Part shown: piece by piece, positions 27,663 through 38,444 of the stretch | How the letters are laid out: the number at the start of each line of letters is the position of its first letter | How positions within the stretch are numbered: the stretch's first letter is position 1 | Assembly: GCF_000185725.2 (NCBI RefSeq) | Contig: NZ_KI391953.1 | Location: 1,914,750-1,978,749, forward strand | Length of the DNA stretch: 64,000 nucleotides | Source of the DNA: Segniliparus rugosus ATCC BAA-974 | GTDB taxonomy: Bacteria; Actinomycetota; Actinomycetes; Mycobacteriales; Mycobacteriaceae | Reading direction: 5' to 3' | Program-made: the position numbers and the translations under genes | The notes under the pieces: model-generated | What the model saw: the letters and a program-made list of their open reading frames with translations, nothing else | Database searches by the model: none | What the model was told of the DNA's origin: nothing

Positions 27663-28234
27663 ATGGGGTGTGTTCGGTTCTCGGCGGTAGTGGCAGTCAT
27701 TGCCGCCCTTGTCCATTTTCCGGTCCGCGCTGCGGCTGATCCTGCCCCGTGCGGCGTGGTGACGGGAGGCGGCGTGCATGTGGGCGGAGATGTCGTCAGC
27801 CATGTCCGCGTCGCCGAGCACGAGGGCTTCGACCGTGTTGTCTTCGAATTCGCCACACTTGCGAAAGCCGGCGACCCGGAAGCCGACGACGCCAAAGCCC
27901 CTCTTGCGTCGGCGAAACCCGGATCGGGAGTTCCGCAGTATGCGATCAATGTCGGGGGCCTGGCGGGATCAGCCCAGGACCGAGAGGCGGGACCAGGCCG
28001 GTGTATGGCTCGGCTCTTGTCGACGTCCTCTTCAAAGGCATTGCTTGGACCGCTGGGATCCGCTACCCGGAGCGCAACGGCCCGGTGCTGGATTTGCCGC
28101 TGGTCAAAGAGGTGGCGCATGGCGAGCTTTTTGAGGGGCATGAGGGCTTCGGAATCGGGCTCGGCGAGAAGCGCTGCCCTTCGGTCGCCGAGCTGACCGA
28201 TCCGCCTCGGCTGGTGCTGGACTTCCCGCACTAA
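27663..28234 (+). pseudogene. Secreted AMIN-like domain protein, frameshifted
   Basis: From ATG 27663 a signal peptide (to about residue 25) precedes EGFDRVVFEF and GVPQYAINVGG, the pattern I associate with the AMIN-like domain of mycobacterial exported proteins. The frame is then lost near 27990. The expected continuation (VYGSALVDVLFKGIAW, HGELFEGHEGFGIGL, PPRLVLDFPH) is one frame over and ends at 28234. Adding a G to GGG at 27989-27991 restores about 190 residues. A -10-like TATATC lies at 27651-27656, giving a leaderless start. As written the product stops at 28196 with a nonsense tail. Confidence 0.75.
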
Positions 28235-28752
28235 GCCCGGCCGACGTCCCAGAGGTGGTGGACAGGGTCGTGGATGAAGTAGCGGGCTAGCGACTCGACC
28301 GTGAACGCGCTGCCGTCGCCGCGCAGCCCGCGCCTGCCGAGCGCGCTGTCGGGGACCGCCTCGAAAGCCGACGCAACGGCTTCTGCGGCTTCGAGCAGCT
28401 GCGCGAGCACCTGGCCGGGATCTTGCTCGCCGTAGCGGTCCTTCTCGGCGGTTTTGTCCTGGTCCCAGTTCGGGAAAGACGGCTCGTCCTGTTCGAGCAT
28501 CAGGGCCAATCGCGCTCGGAAGATCCGGAACACATCGCGCACATGCGCCCCGTATTCGAGGGCGGACCAGGTGCGTTCGTCCGGGCGGACGCGGACGTCC
28601 TCGCGCGCGAGCGCCGCCCGCCAGCCTTGCGAGTTCTCCCGCACGAGCCCAGGTATGGCGCGGAACGCGATCTGCGAGGTTTCGAGGCCGCAGTCGGGGC
28701 AGGGGCGTTCGAGCACCCAAGTCCAGTTTTTCGTGTCAGGAACGATAGCCAC
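28231..28752 (-). CDS. DinB-like four-helix protein
   Basis: GTG 28752 gives 173 residues (GTG 28758 adds two); the open frame extends to 28872 but upstream codons are unlikely. It has the NWTWVLERPCPDCG opening seen in actinobacterial DinB-superfamily proteins, a metal-ligand His in LEYGAHVRDVFRIF and the VHHLWDV histidines near the C-terminus. The family includes thiol-dependent transferases such as mycothiol-dependent enzymes; the reaction here is unknown. It shares a -10 box with the divergent next gene, and its stop overlaps the preceding one. Confidence 0.82.
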   Translation of the reverse strand: MAIVPDTKNWTWVLERPCPDCGLETSQIAFRAIPGLVRENSQGWRAALAREDVRVRPDERTWSALEYGAHVRDVFRIFRARLALMLEQDEPSFPNWDQDKTAEKDRYGEQDPGQVLAQLLEAAEAVASAFEAVPDSALGRRGLRGDGSAFTVESLARYFIHDPVHHLWDVGRA

Positions 28753-28761
28753 GCGCACAAG

Positions 28762-28769
28762 GTTATAGT
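28762..28769. promoter_or_regulatory. Shared divergent -10 region
   Basis: GTTATAGT reads TATAGT on the plus strand seven bases before the GTG of the DUF3558-like gene and TATAAC on the minus strand four to ten bases before the two candidate GTGs of the DinB-like gene. Only 23 bases separate the two start codons, so both transcripts would be leaderless and could compete. Confidence 0.5.
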
Positions 28770-28775
28770 GACCTC

Positions 28776-29881
28776 GTGTTCTGGGGTCGGCATTTTCTTT
28801 TTGTCCTGAGGCTTGCCGTGTTGGTGGCAAGTTTTGTGCTGGCGAGTTGCGCGCCAGGCGGGGAAAGCTCACGTCCGAGTCCGGATGCGCGCGCCTCGGC
28901 CGACGTGGATCCGGTCAGGGCAGAAGTGGAGCAGGCCTTGCGCCAGGTTGACTTCTGCGGTTTCGTCGACCCGGACGCGCTCCACGCCGCTGTCCCGACG
29001 TTGGCCTCCTACGGCCACGCGAGCAGCTACAGCTTGTGTTCGCTGAATTTCGCAGATGCGGGTCCGGCCCAGATCAGGGGTTTCGTCTCGTTCACGACCG
29101 TGGGACCGCGCCCCAGCCTTCGGAGATGGGCGGGGAGCCGTTCGATGTGGACGGGATAGAAGTGCGCCGGCTTTTCAGCTCCACGAGCAACCGGGGCGCT
29201 TGCAGGTTCTTCTTCGACCTGAAACTCGGCGATCTGCCCTCCGCGCCGAGAGATCCGGAGACTGCGGGCCGAATGAGTTTGTTCCGGGTCGAGGCGGGCG
29301 CGTACTTGTACGAGCGGGACGAGCCGAGCGAGTGGAACAACGCGCGGCTGTGCGACGCGGGGAGGGCGATCGCGACGGTCGCAGCCCAGGTCTGGGCGAA
29401 GCGGCTGCCGATCTGGGAGCCGCAGGACCAGCTCGCGAAATTCGCCAAAGCCGATGCATGCTCCTTGTTCCCGAAGCTGCGCGGGTTCGCGGGCTACGAC
29501 CCCTATGCGTTCGGCGGCGGGCCGAACACGTGCGTCTTCGGCGAGCCGTCTGACGCGCGGAGAGTGGTCTTGACCCTCAAGCCGCTCACAGCGGACGACC
29601 TGAACGGCCGCAACGCGATAGGCCAGCTCAACAAGGAACGCGCCGTCGAACGACGCGACGGGGTCGAGCTGCACGTCATCCAGCATCCGAATTCCGACCG
29701 CAAGGATCTGTGCGAGGTCGTGGTCTTCCTTGGCCGGTCCTTCGCGCCGGTGTCGTTGCACCCCGGCGAAGCCGTTGCGGGCACGAGCGGCCTCATCACG
29801 CCTGGGGCTGTGGCCCAAGGCCTTTGCGGGGATTCGCTCAAAGACGTCGCCGTGGCCGCCGCGAAGAGGTTCGCGGCTTAA
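28776..29881 (+). pseudogene. DUF3558-like lipoprotein, frameshifted
   Basis: GTG 28776 starts a lipoprotein signal with lipobox LASC, then a low-complexity linker and VDFCGFVDPDAL and SYSLCSLNF, the paired-Cys pattern of actinobacterial DUF3558 lipoproteins. The frame breaks near 29102. The rest (GGEPFDVDGIEVRRLF to VAVAAAKRFAA, stop at 29881) is one frame over. Adding a G to GGG at 29102-29104 gives one protein of about 368 residues. As written the first frame stops at 29159. The stop overlaps that of convergent acnR. Confidence 0.75.
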
Positions 29882-30465
29882 TCGGCAGACGGGTTCGGCA
29901 CTCGGATCGCGGTCTCGACCATGTCGAGGACGGCGTCGAGCCGGGAGGTGTCCTCGCCGCTGGCGAGATGGCTGACCAGCCCGTCGAGCATGAGCTGCAG
30001 GTACTCGTAGAGCACCTCGACCGGGATGTCGGCGCGCACCCTGCCGTCGCTCTGCTTGCGGCTCAACCGGGCCAGAGCCGCCTCGCGGACCGCGGTGGAG
30101 CGGTGCGTCCAGCGCTCGCGGAACTCCGGCTCGGTGCGCAGCCGCCGAGTGATCTCAAGCCGGGTGGTGAGCCACCCCAGCTCCTCGGGCCTGCGCAGCA
30201 GATCCCGCATCACCTGGACGAGCCCGTGCGAGGAGGCGAGCTGCGCCATCCGCTCGTCGTCCTCTTTGGCGAGGGCGAAGAACAGCTCCGCCTTGTCCTG
30301 ATAATGGTGGAAGATCGCGCCCCGAGAGAGCCCGGTCGCCGCTTCGAGCAGGCGGACGGTCGCGCCGTCGTAGCCGTGCTCGGCGAAGCAGCGCCGGGCC
30401 CCGTCGAGGATCTGCCCCTTCGTGGCGGCTATGCGGTCGGGGCTTACCCTAGGCATGTCCGACAC
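29878..30465 (-). CDS. acnR: TetR-family regulator, AcnR-like
   Basis: A 195-residue TetR protein with its HTH at about 20-65 (ARRCFAEHGYDGATVRLLEA, LSRGAIFHHYQDKAELF). It lies just downstream of aconitase on the same strand, as Rv1474c does and as AcnR does in Corynebacterium glutamicum, where AcnR represses acn. A matching palindrome lies in the acn promoter here. The start is GTG 30465 or ATG 30456. The 115-base gap after acn is compatible with cotranscription, giving autoregulation. Confidence 0.9.
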   Translation of the reverse strand: MSDMPRVSPDRIAATKGQILDGARRCFAEHGYDGATVRLLEAATGLSRGAIFHHYQDKAELFFALAKEDDERMAQLASSHGLVQVMRDLLRRPEELGWLTTRLEITRRLRTEPEFRERWTHRSTAVREAALARLSRKQSDGRVRADIPVEVLYEYLQLMLDGLVSHLASGEDTSRLDAVLDMVETAIRVPNPSAD

Positions 30466-30580
30466 GCCCAGCTGGCGAGCTGCTGCGTTGCTCCTCGCCT
30501 CGTGTGCCCATACCGCCTCCGTGCGCCACGGCTCGGTGCGCCTTGCATCTCATCCACCTGGACGGCCGGAAGCTCTTCGA

Positions 30581-33565
<2,985 letters not shown>

Positions 33566-33567
33566 TC

Positions 33568-34125
33568 ATGAGTCCATGGCCGCTGAAGCAAGACCTGCCC
33601 GCGGGGGCCGATCCTGCGGCGATCCGCGCGGAGCTCGCTCGGACCGGCGTGTACGCGGGCCCGGCGGACCGGCCGGGCCTGGCCCAGGTCGTGGCGCGGG
33701 CGAAGGGGCAGGGCCTGGACTTCGAGGTCCTCGTGCTGCCGCCGGGCGATTACGTCCCCACGCAGTTACGAAACCTGGCGACGGAGGTGGCGGGCTCGGA
33801 TCCGGTCACCGTGCTGGCCGTCGCGCCGGGCTACGCGGGGTCCTACTCCGCGAGCATCTCCAGGGCGCGGCTGGAGAACGCGCAGGACGAGCTCGACGGG
33901 AACCCGACGGTCGCGGCGAACCAGTTCCTCGACCGGTTGCTCGCCCCGAGCGTCTCGTGGACGGAAATCACCGCCGTTTTGTCCGTCTTGGTCCTCGGCG
34001 CGGTGGTTGTGGCGAGGCTCTCACAAAAATGCAGACTCGTCTCGCGGAAATTCCGGCCGGGCTCGCGGGAAGGCGGGCGAGGCGCGGTTTCGGAGCCCGA
34101 GACCGCCGTGAACAGCGGACAATAA
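33568..34125 (+). CDS. Membrane protein, Rv1476-like
   Basis: A 185-residue protein of unknown function with one membrane helix near residues 134-152 (ITAVLSVLVLGAVVVARL) and a basic cytoplasmic tail. The extracytoplasmic part resembles the TPM-like fold seen in Rv1476 (ADRPGLAQVVARAKGQGLDF, VTVLAVAPGYAGSYS). ATG 33568 lies seven bases after TACGAT, supporting a leaderless start; ATG 33559 is the alternative. Its position between acn and the NlpC/P60 genes matches M. tuberculosis. Confidence 0.85.
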   Translation: MSPWPLKQDLPAGADPAAIRAELARTGVYAGPADRPGLAQVVARAKGQGLDFEVLVLPPGDYVPTQLRNLATEVAGSDPVTVLAVAPGYAGSYSASISRARLENAQDELDGNPTVAANQFLDRLLAPSVSWTEITAVLSVLVLGAVVVARLSQKCRLVSRKFRPGSREGGRGAVSEPETAVNSGQ

Positions 34126-34197
34126 AATTACCTTTCTGTAATTCTCTGCGTTAATCCGAAACGTTGATTGCGAATTCCCTTTCTCATTTCCGATTGT

Positions 34198-34291
34198 TTT
34201 ATAAACGGCAGTCGGCAAAGCGTTATAGATCCGTTGCCAGGGTTGCGTAAGTTGCTCTTGGAACGCATGGTGTGCGTGTGAAAGACTGAAG
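34198..34291 (+). promoter_or_regulatory. Conserved leader element, copy 1
   Basis: TTTATAAA (34198), AAAGCGTTAT (34217-34226) and TGTGAAAGACTGA (from 34277) recur before the next NlpC/P60 gene, with exactly 60 bases between the last two blocks in both copies. It probably contains the promoter and a shared 5' untranslated element. Confidence 0.6.
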
Positions 34292-34363
34292 AACGTCTGC
34301 TCGAGCGCTGGGCGCGGTGCCGGTGCGAGAAGGCTCGCCCGGAGGGGGCGGACGAGGCCGACG

Positions 34364-34390
34364 ACGGCGTGACGTAAACGGCGTGACGTA
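34364..34390 (+). repeat. Tandem 13-bp repeat before the first NlpC/P60 gene
   Basis: ACGGCGTGACGTA at 34364-34376 and 34378-34390, ending at the AGGAG ribosome site. It may influence translation initiation. Confidence 0.5.
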
Positions 34391-34400
34391 AGGAGATGAG

Positions 34401-35156
34401 GTGCAGGTGGCTGGCAGGAAGATTTCGGACGAGGAGCCCGCGCGGGCCCACGGCCGCCCCGGCGCGTCGAGGCGCGCGTTCGTCGCGTTCGGCCTCGCGG
34501 CTGGGCTCCTCGCGGCCACGCCCTCCTTCGCGGCCGCCGACCCGGAGCCGCCCTCGGACGGCATGCCGGGGCCGGAGGCTCCGGCGGCTCCGGAGGGCGT
34601 CGAGCAGCAGCTCGCGGCCCAAATCGCAGCGCAAGACCCCGAGTTCGGCCGCTACATCTACTACGGCCCCACGCCCGCCGCGGCTCAAGCGCCGCCGCCC
34701 CCGTCGGGCGGCGGATACGTGCCGAGGCTGTACGGCCCGCAGGCGATCGAGACGGTGATCCGGCGCGGCCTCACGCAGCTCGGCCACATCTACTCCTGGG
34801 GCGGCGGCAGCGCGTACGGCCCGTCCAGGGGCGTCCGGGACGGCGGCGTCGCCGACAGCTACGGCGACTACAACATCTCCGGGTACGACTGCTCCGGCCT
34901 GATGGTCTTCGCTTTCGCCGGCGCAGGCGTCCTCCTGCCGAAATACAGCGGCAACCAGTACCGATCCGGCAGGCATGTCCCGGCGGCGCAGATGCGGCGC
35001 GGCGACATGATCTTCTACGGCCCGAACGGGACGCAGCACGTGGCGCTTTACCTCGGGAACGGCTGGATGCTCGAGTCGCCCGAGTCGGGGGAACGGGTGC
35101 ACGTCACCAGGGTGCGCACGCCGGGCATGTGCCCGGACGTCGTCCGATTGTTCTAA
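34401..35156 (+). CDS. ripB: NlpC/P60 peptidoglycan endopeptidase, RipB-like
   Basis: A 251-residue exported cell-wall hydrolase. The N-terminal signal (hydrophobic core about 27-44) has arginines near SRRAF. A Pro-rich linker leads to a C-terminal NlpC/P60 domain with Cys164 (GYDCSGLM) and His213 (TQHVALYLG). It would cut between D-Glu and meso-diaminopimelate. GTG 34401 follows AGGAG by five bases. The C-terminal 190 residues are closely similar to the next gene, which adds a coiled coil. Order relative to M. tuberculosis is inverted (ripB-like first). Confidence 0.92.
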   Translation: MQVAGRKISDEEPARAHGRPGASRRAFVAFGLAAGLLAATPSFAAADPEPPSDGMPGPEAPAAPEGVEQQLAAQIAAQDPEFGRYIYYGPTPAAAQAPPPPSGGGYVPRLYGPQAIETVIRRGLTQLGHIYSWGGGSAYGPSRGVRDGGVADSYGDYNISGYDCSGLMVFAFAGAGVLLPKYSGNQYRSGRHVPAAQMRRGDMIFYGPNGTQHVALYLGNGWMLESPESGERVHVTRVRTPGMCPDVVRLF

Positions 35157-35287
35157 TCGCCTTCCATTAGCCGATGCTTTATGTCGCGCTGATGTTCGAT
35201 ATCCGCTGAATTGCGCTTCCTGAAAAAGCCGCGCGGCCAGCCTGTCCTATCGCCGATTTCCGAACTCGCGCTCTCCTGATTTCTTTT

Positions 35288-35381
35288 TTTATAAAGCCGC
35301 GCCGGAGCAAAGCGTTATCGACATGTTGTCGGAGATACGCATGTTTTTCCTGATGTCTGTGGTGTTTCTGTGAAAGACTGA
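35288..35381 (+). promoter_or_regulatory. Conserved leader element, copy 2
   Basis: Second copy of the element before the RipA-like gene: TTTATAAA (35288), AAAGCGTTAT (35309-35318), TGTGAAAGACTGA (35369-35381), same spacing as copy 1. The sequence between blocks is diverged, so the blocks are under constraint. Confidence 0.6.
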
Positions 35382-35444
35382 CGCATATCCGAACAACGTG
35401 AAGCGCGGAGACGACACACGAGAGTCGCGCAGGCGAGGAGAACC

Positions 35445-36950
35445 ATGACACAGACGGCCAATTCCAAGGCGGAAGCTGCCGCGCTGGCGCGCGCGGACCG
35501 CCAGATCGGCTCGCTGCGCCGCGCGATTGCCGCATTGAGCGTGTCCGCGGGCGTCGTGCTCCCCTCCATGCAGCTCGCAGCTGCGGAGCCGGCTCCGCAG
35601 CCGGACGGCGACGTCGCGGCGGCGAACGCCGAGGTGGACCGCGACCAGCGCGCCTTGGGCGACGCGGTGAGCGAACTGGCCGCCGCGAACAGCGAGATCG
35701 ACCGCCTCGACGGGGCGGTCGAGGCGAAACAGCAGGCCGCGAACAAGGCCATAGAGGACTTGCGGGCCGCCCGGTCCTCCGCCGACGAGGCCCGCAACCG
35801 CGCAGGCGCGGCCCGCGACGAGCTCCGGGGCGCGCAGACCCAGGTCCAATCGGCGCAAGACCAGGCGGACTCCTTGGTCCAGCTCATGTACGCCAACGGA
35901 TCCGCGCTCTCGCCGGAGCTGGCCCTCATCGGCGCTCCGAGCGTGGCAGACGGCCTGGACCGGGCGGCGGTGGTCCAAATGATCGCCTCGGACCAACGGC
36001 GCGTGCTCGACGAGGTCCGGCGGGCGCGCAACGACGAGGCCAACCGCGCGGCCGCGGCGAACGCCGCCGACCGATCGGCGCAGCAGGCCGTCGCCGACGC
36101 GGAACGCGCGAAGCAGGACGCGGACCGGGCGGTCGCCGAGGCCAAGGCCGCCTCCGACTCGCAACTGGCCAAACGCGACGAGCTCGTTCGCGCCCGCGAC
36201 GAGGCGCAGCGCAAATTGGACGAGGCGAAAGACTCAGCCCGAGCCCTCGCGGACCAGCAGGCGAAGGCGCAGCAAGCCCCGGCCACCTCTGCCGCCGCGT
36301 CGGCGGGCGAGCAGCAGGCTCCCGCGCCGACGGGCGAGCAGCAGCAGGCTCCCGCGCCGCCCGAGCAAGGGCCCGCGGCCGCGCCGGACGTCGAGCAGCA
36401 GCTGGCCCAGCAGGTCGCCGCGCAAGACCCCGCCCTCTCCCAGCTGATCCTCTACGGCGCGACCCCCGCCGCTGCCGCCGCGCAAGAGCCCCCGCCCCAG
36501 GCGGGCGGATACGTGCCGAGGCTGTACGGCCAGCAGGCGGTGGAGACGGTGATCCGGCGCGGCCTCTCCCAGATCGGGCGGATCTACTCCTGGGGCGGCG
36601 GTTCGGCCTACGGCCCCACCCGGGGCATCCACGACGGCGGCGTCGCCGACCGGTACGGCGACTACATGATCTCCGGGTACGACTGCTCGGGCCTGATGAT
36701 CTACGCCTTCGCGGGCGCGGGCATCCTCCTGCCGCACTACACCGGCTACCAGTACCGGGCGGGCAGGCATATTCCGGCGGCGCAGATGCGCCGGGGCGAC
36801 CTGATCTTCTACGGGCCGAACGCGAGCGAGCACGTCACCCTCTATCTGGGCAACGGCTGGATGCTCGAATCGCCGCAGTCGGGCGAGCGGGTCCACGTCA
36901 CCCGCCTGCGCACGGGCGGGATGTGCCCGGACGTCGTCCGCATGTTCTGA
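35445..36950 (+). CDS. ripA: NlpC/P60 peptidoglycan endopeptidase, RipA-like
   Basis: A 501-residue septal peptidoglycan hydrolase of the RipA type. An N-terminal membrane-type signal (about 28-45) is followed by a long coiled coil (about 55-275, with heptad-like AAN, DRLDGAVEAK, RAGAARDELRGA), a Pro/Gln linker with repeated GEQQ-APAP units, and an NlpC/P60 domain with Cys414 (GYDCSGLM) and His463 (EHVTLYLG). RipA cleaves daughter-cell peptidoglycan during division. ATG 35445 follows AGGAG. It stands in the rip-moxR1 block but the accessory locus separates it from moxR1. Confidence 0.94.
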   Translation: MTQTANSKAEAAALARADRQIGSLRRAIAALSVSAGVVLPSMQLAAAEPAPQPDGDVAAANAEVDRDQRALGDAVSELAAANSEIDRLDGAVEAKQQAANKAIEDLRAARSSADEARNRAGAARDELRGAQTQVQSAQDQADSLVQLMYANGSALSPELALIGAPSVADGLDRAAVVQMIASDQRRVLDEVRRARNDEANRAAAANAADRSAQQAVADAERAKQDADRAVAEAKAASDSQLAKRDELVRARDEAQRKLDEAKDSARALADQQAKAQQAPATSAAASAGEQQAPAPTGEQQQAPAPPEQGPAAAPDVEQQLAQQVAAQDPALSQLILYGATPAAAAAQEPPPQAGGYVPRLYGQQAVETVIRRGLSQIGRIYSWGGGSAYGPTRGIHDGGVADRYGDYMISGYDCSGLMIYAFAGAGILLPHYTGYQYRAGRHIPAAQMRRGDLIFYGPNASEHVTLYLGNGWMLESPQSGERVHVTRLRTGGMCPDVVRMF

Positions 36951-36965
36951 TCCGCTGCGCCGCCC

Positions 36966-37421
36966 CTAGGCCGGCGCGCCGGGCGGCCGGTCCTTCGCCC
37001 GCTGCCACGCGGCGCGCAGCTCGTCGGCTCCGACGCCGAGCAGCGGGGCGAGCGCTTCGGCTCTTTGCGGGGTGAGCGGCGTTCCGCCGCGTTCGAGCAT
37101 GGACAGGGCCGTCGTGCTCATCCCTGCTGCTTTCGCCAATTGCGGCTGGGTGAATCCGGCGAGGATGCGCAGATCTCCCAACGTGCGCTTTTCGGGCGGG
37201 ATGACCACGACGCGACTGACTGGAACGCCGAGGACGGCCAGCGCTGCGCTGAGCTTGTCGATGGTCGGTAGGACTTCGCCGCTCTGCCATCTTCTCAGTG
37301 TGTTCTCCCCGATCCCGGAGAGCCTGCCGAGGTCGTGGTTGCTGATGCCTTTGCGCTTGTACTCGAGGCGAGCTTTGGTGAATTCGCTATGGCGGAAACC
37401 GCGCAGGATACGACGGCTCAC
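36966..37421 (-). CDS. Double XRE-type HTH regulator
   Basis: A 151-residue protein with two XRE-type helix-turn-helix units: about 25-55 (HDLGRLSGIGENTLRRWQSG) and about 84-125 (TQPQLAKAAGMSTTALSMLE). The start is GTG 37421. It is divergent from the accessory operon, sharing a 171-base AT-rich gap, and probably regulates it; that is inference. Its stop lies 16 bases from the RipA-like stop. Confidence 0.85.
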   Translation of the reverse strand: MSRRILRGFRHSEFTKARLEYKRKGISNHDLGRLSGIGENTLRRWQSGEVLPTIDKLSAALAVLGVPVSRVVVIPPEKRTLGDLRILAGFTQPQLAKAAGMSTTALSMLERGGTPLTPQRAEALAPLLGVGADELRAAWQRAKDRPPGAPA

Positions 37422-37592
37422 ACGCTACCGCTCAGATCGCCTGGTCCCATGCACCCATGCTCGGCACGTCGACAATGATCGTCACGTATGGATGAAATAA
37501 ATGGCGGATACAAATGTTTGATGCGAAGTGGCGGACGCGGCCACCGGCCTGTATGATCAGCGCAACAGGCGATGTCACCGATAAGGCAGGAC

Positions 37593-37691
37593 ATGATGAT
37601 CCACTTGAACAACGATTTCGGGCGTGCCCATCCCGGCCCGGATCTTCGCGCGTCCTGCGGCGCGCTCGACGGGGCGCGCCGCCGTGGCTAG
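37593..37691 (+). CDS. Possible 32-residue leader ORF of the accessory operon
   Basis: ATG 37593 (or 37596) has the best ribosome site (AAGGCAGG) in this region. It encodes MMIHLNNDFGRAH... and stops at 37691, eight bases past the GTG of the next gene, so it could pass ribosomes to it. It may instead be the true start of a shifted gene. Confidence 0.35.
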   Translation: MMIHLNNDFGRAHPGPDLRASCGALDGARRRG

Positions 37692-38154
37692 CTACGAGTA
37701 CTACGTCGCGCGCGGCTACGACGCCGCGACGGCGGAGGCGTTCGCGAAGGCGGAGGCGTTCGCGAAGGCGGACGAGGAGTCGCCTTGGCCGCCTTCGCAG
37801 TCGGCTCCGCCCGTCGCCCCGTTGGACCCGCAGCCGGGGGCGTTTCCGGTGAATCCCGCGTTGTGGTTCGAGGGGCAGAATCCGCGGACACCGCCGCCCG
37901 CGCCTCCGGGCGGGGCACCCCCGGAGCCGGGGCGGTTCGTGGATCTGGGCCGGATGGCCGAGGCCGAGCGCGACGAGGCGGAGCTGGTCGAACAGCGGGT
38001 GCGGGCGTACCGGGAGAGCCAGCCCCCGGTCAAGCCTGATGAAACGAAAGAGGTCGGCGGCATGAAGATCGACGTCTATCTGGACGCGAACGCCCGTGAG
38101 GTCAACCGCCGCGAGGCCGCGGTCAAGAAAATCCGAGAGGGAGGCCGCGCGTGA
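37684..38154 (+). CDS. Proline-rich small protein, first gene of the accessory operon
   Basis: From GTG 37684 a 156-residue product of unknown family. N-terminus ASYEYYVARGYDAATAEAF, then a duplicated AFAKAEAFAKADE, a Pro-rich middle (about 35-80), a charged helix (AEAERDEAELVEQRVRAY) and a C-terminal KIDVYLDANAREVNRREAAV. No signal or membrane helix. GTG 37624 would add 20 residues but has no ribosome site. The stop overlaps the next GTG (GTGA). It may be a chaperone or adaptor for the WXG-like neighbours. Confidence 0.6.
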   Translation: MASYEYYVARGYDAATAEAFAKAEAFAKADEESPWPPSQSAPPVAPLDPQPGAFPVNPALWFEGQNPRTPPPAPPGGAPPEPGRFVDLGRMAEAERDEAELVEQRVRAYRESQPPVKPDETKEVGGMKIDVYLDANAREVNRREAAVKKIREGGRA

Positions 38155-38444
38155 AGCTCGACACCGAGAAGGCGCGTCAATCCGGCCGGGAGGTGCTGGC
38201 GGCGAAAGACGAGCTGTCGGGCGACGGCACGCCCGACAGCCTGCGGGCGGCGGCGGAAGGCGTGAAGGGGCTGGCGCTGCAGGACGCCCTCGCCGCCTGC
38301 GCCGAGGGCTACGAAGGGTTCAAGACCCGGTTCGGCAACGAGCTGGACTACATCGGGCACACCGTCATCGCGGCAGCAGAGATCATCGACATGACCGACG
38401 AGGCAGCCCAAGCCTCGATAGCCAGGCTGGACATCCCCGGATGA
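38151..38444 (+). CDS. Small helical EspC/WXG100-like protein
   Basis: A 97-residue, all-helical, Ala/Glu-rich protein without a signal peptide. Size and pattern (two amphipathic helices flanking a central turn, GYEGFKTRFGNELDY and a C-terminal AAEIIDMTDEAAQASI) resemble ESX-secreted EspC or WXG100 proteins, which travel through type VII secretion as helical hairpins. No canonical WXG is present. It overlaps the preceding and following genes by 4 bases each, so it is made together with the WXG-hydrolase fusion and is a likely binding partner. Confidence 0.7.
   Translation: MKLDTEKARQSGREVLAAKDELSGDGTPDSLRAAAEGVKGLALQDALAACAEGYEGFKTRFGNELDYIGHTVIAAAEIIDMTDEAAQASIARLDIPG

Noticed and set aside
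34126-34400. A ydaO-type (cyclic di-AMP) riboswitch upstream of the NlpC/P60 gene
   Set aside because: Such riboswitches precede some actinobacterial wall-hydrolase genes, but I could not find the conserved motif here.
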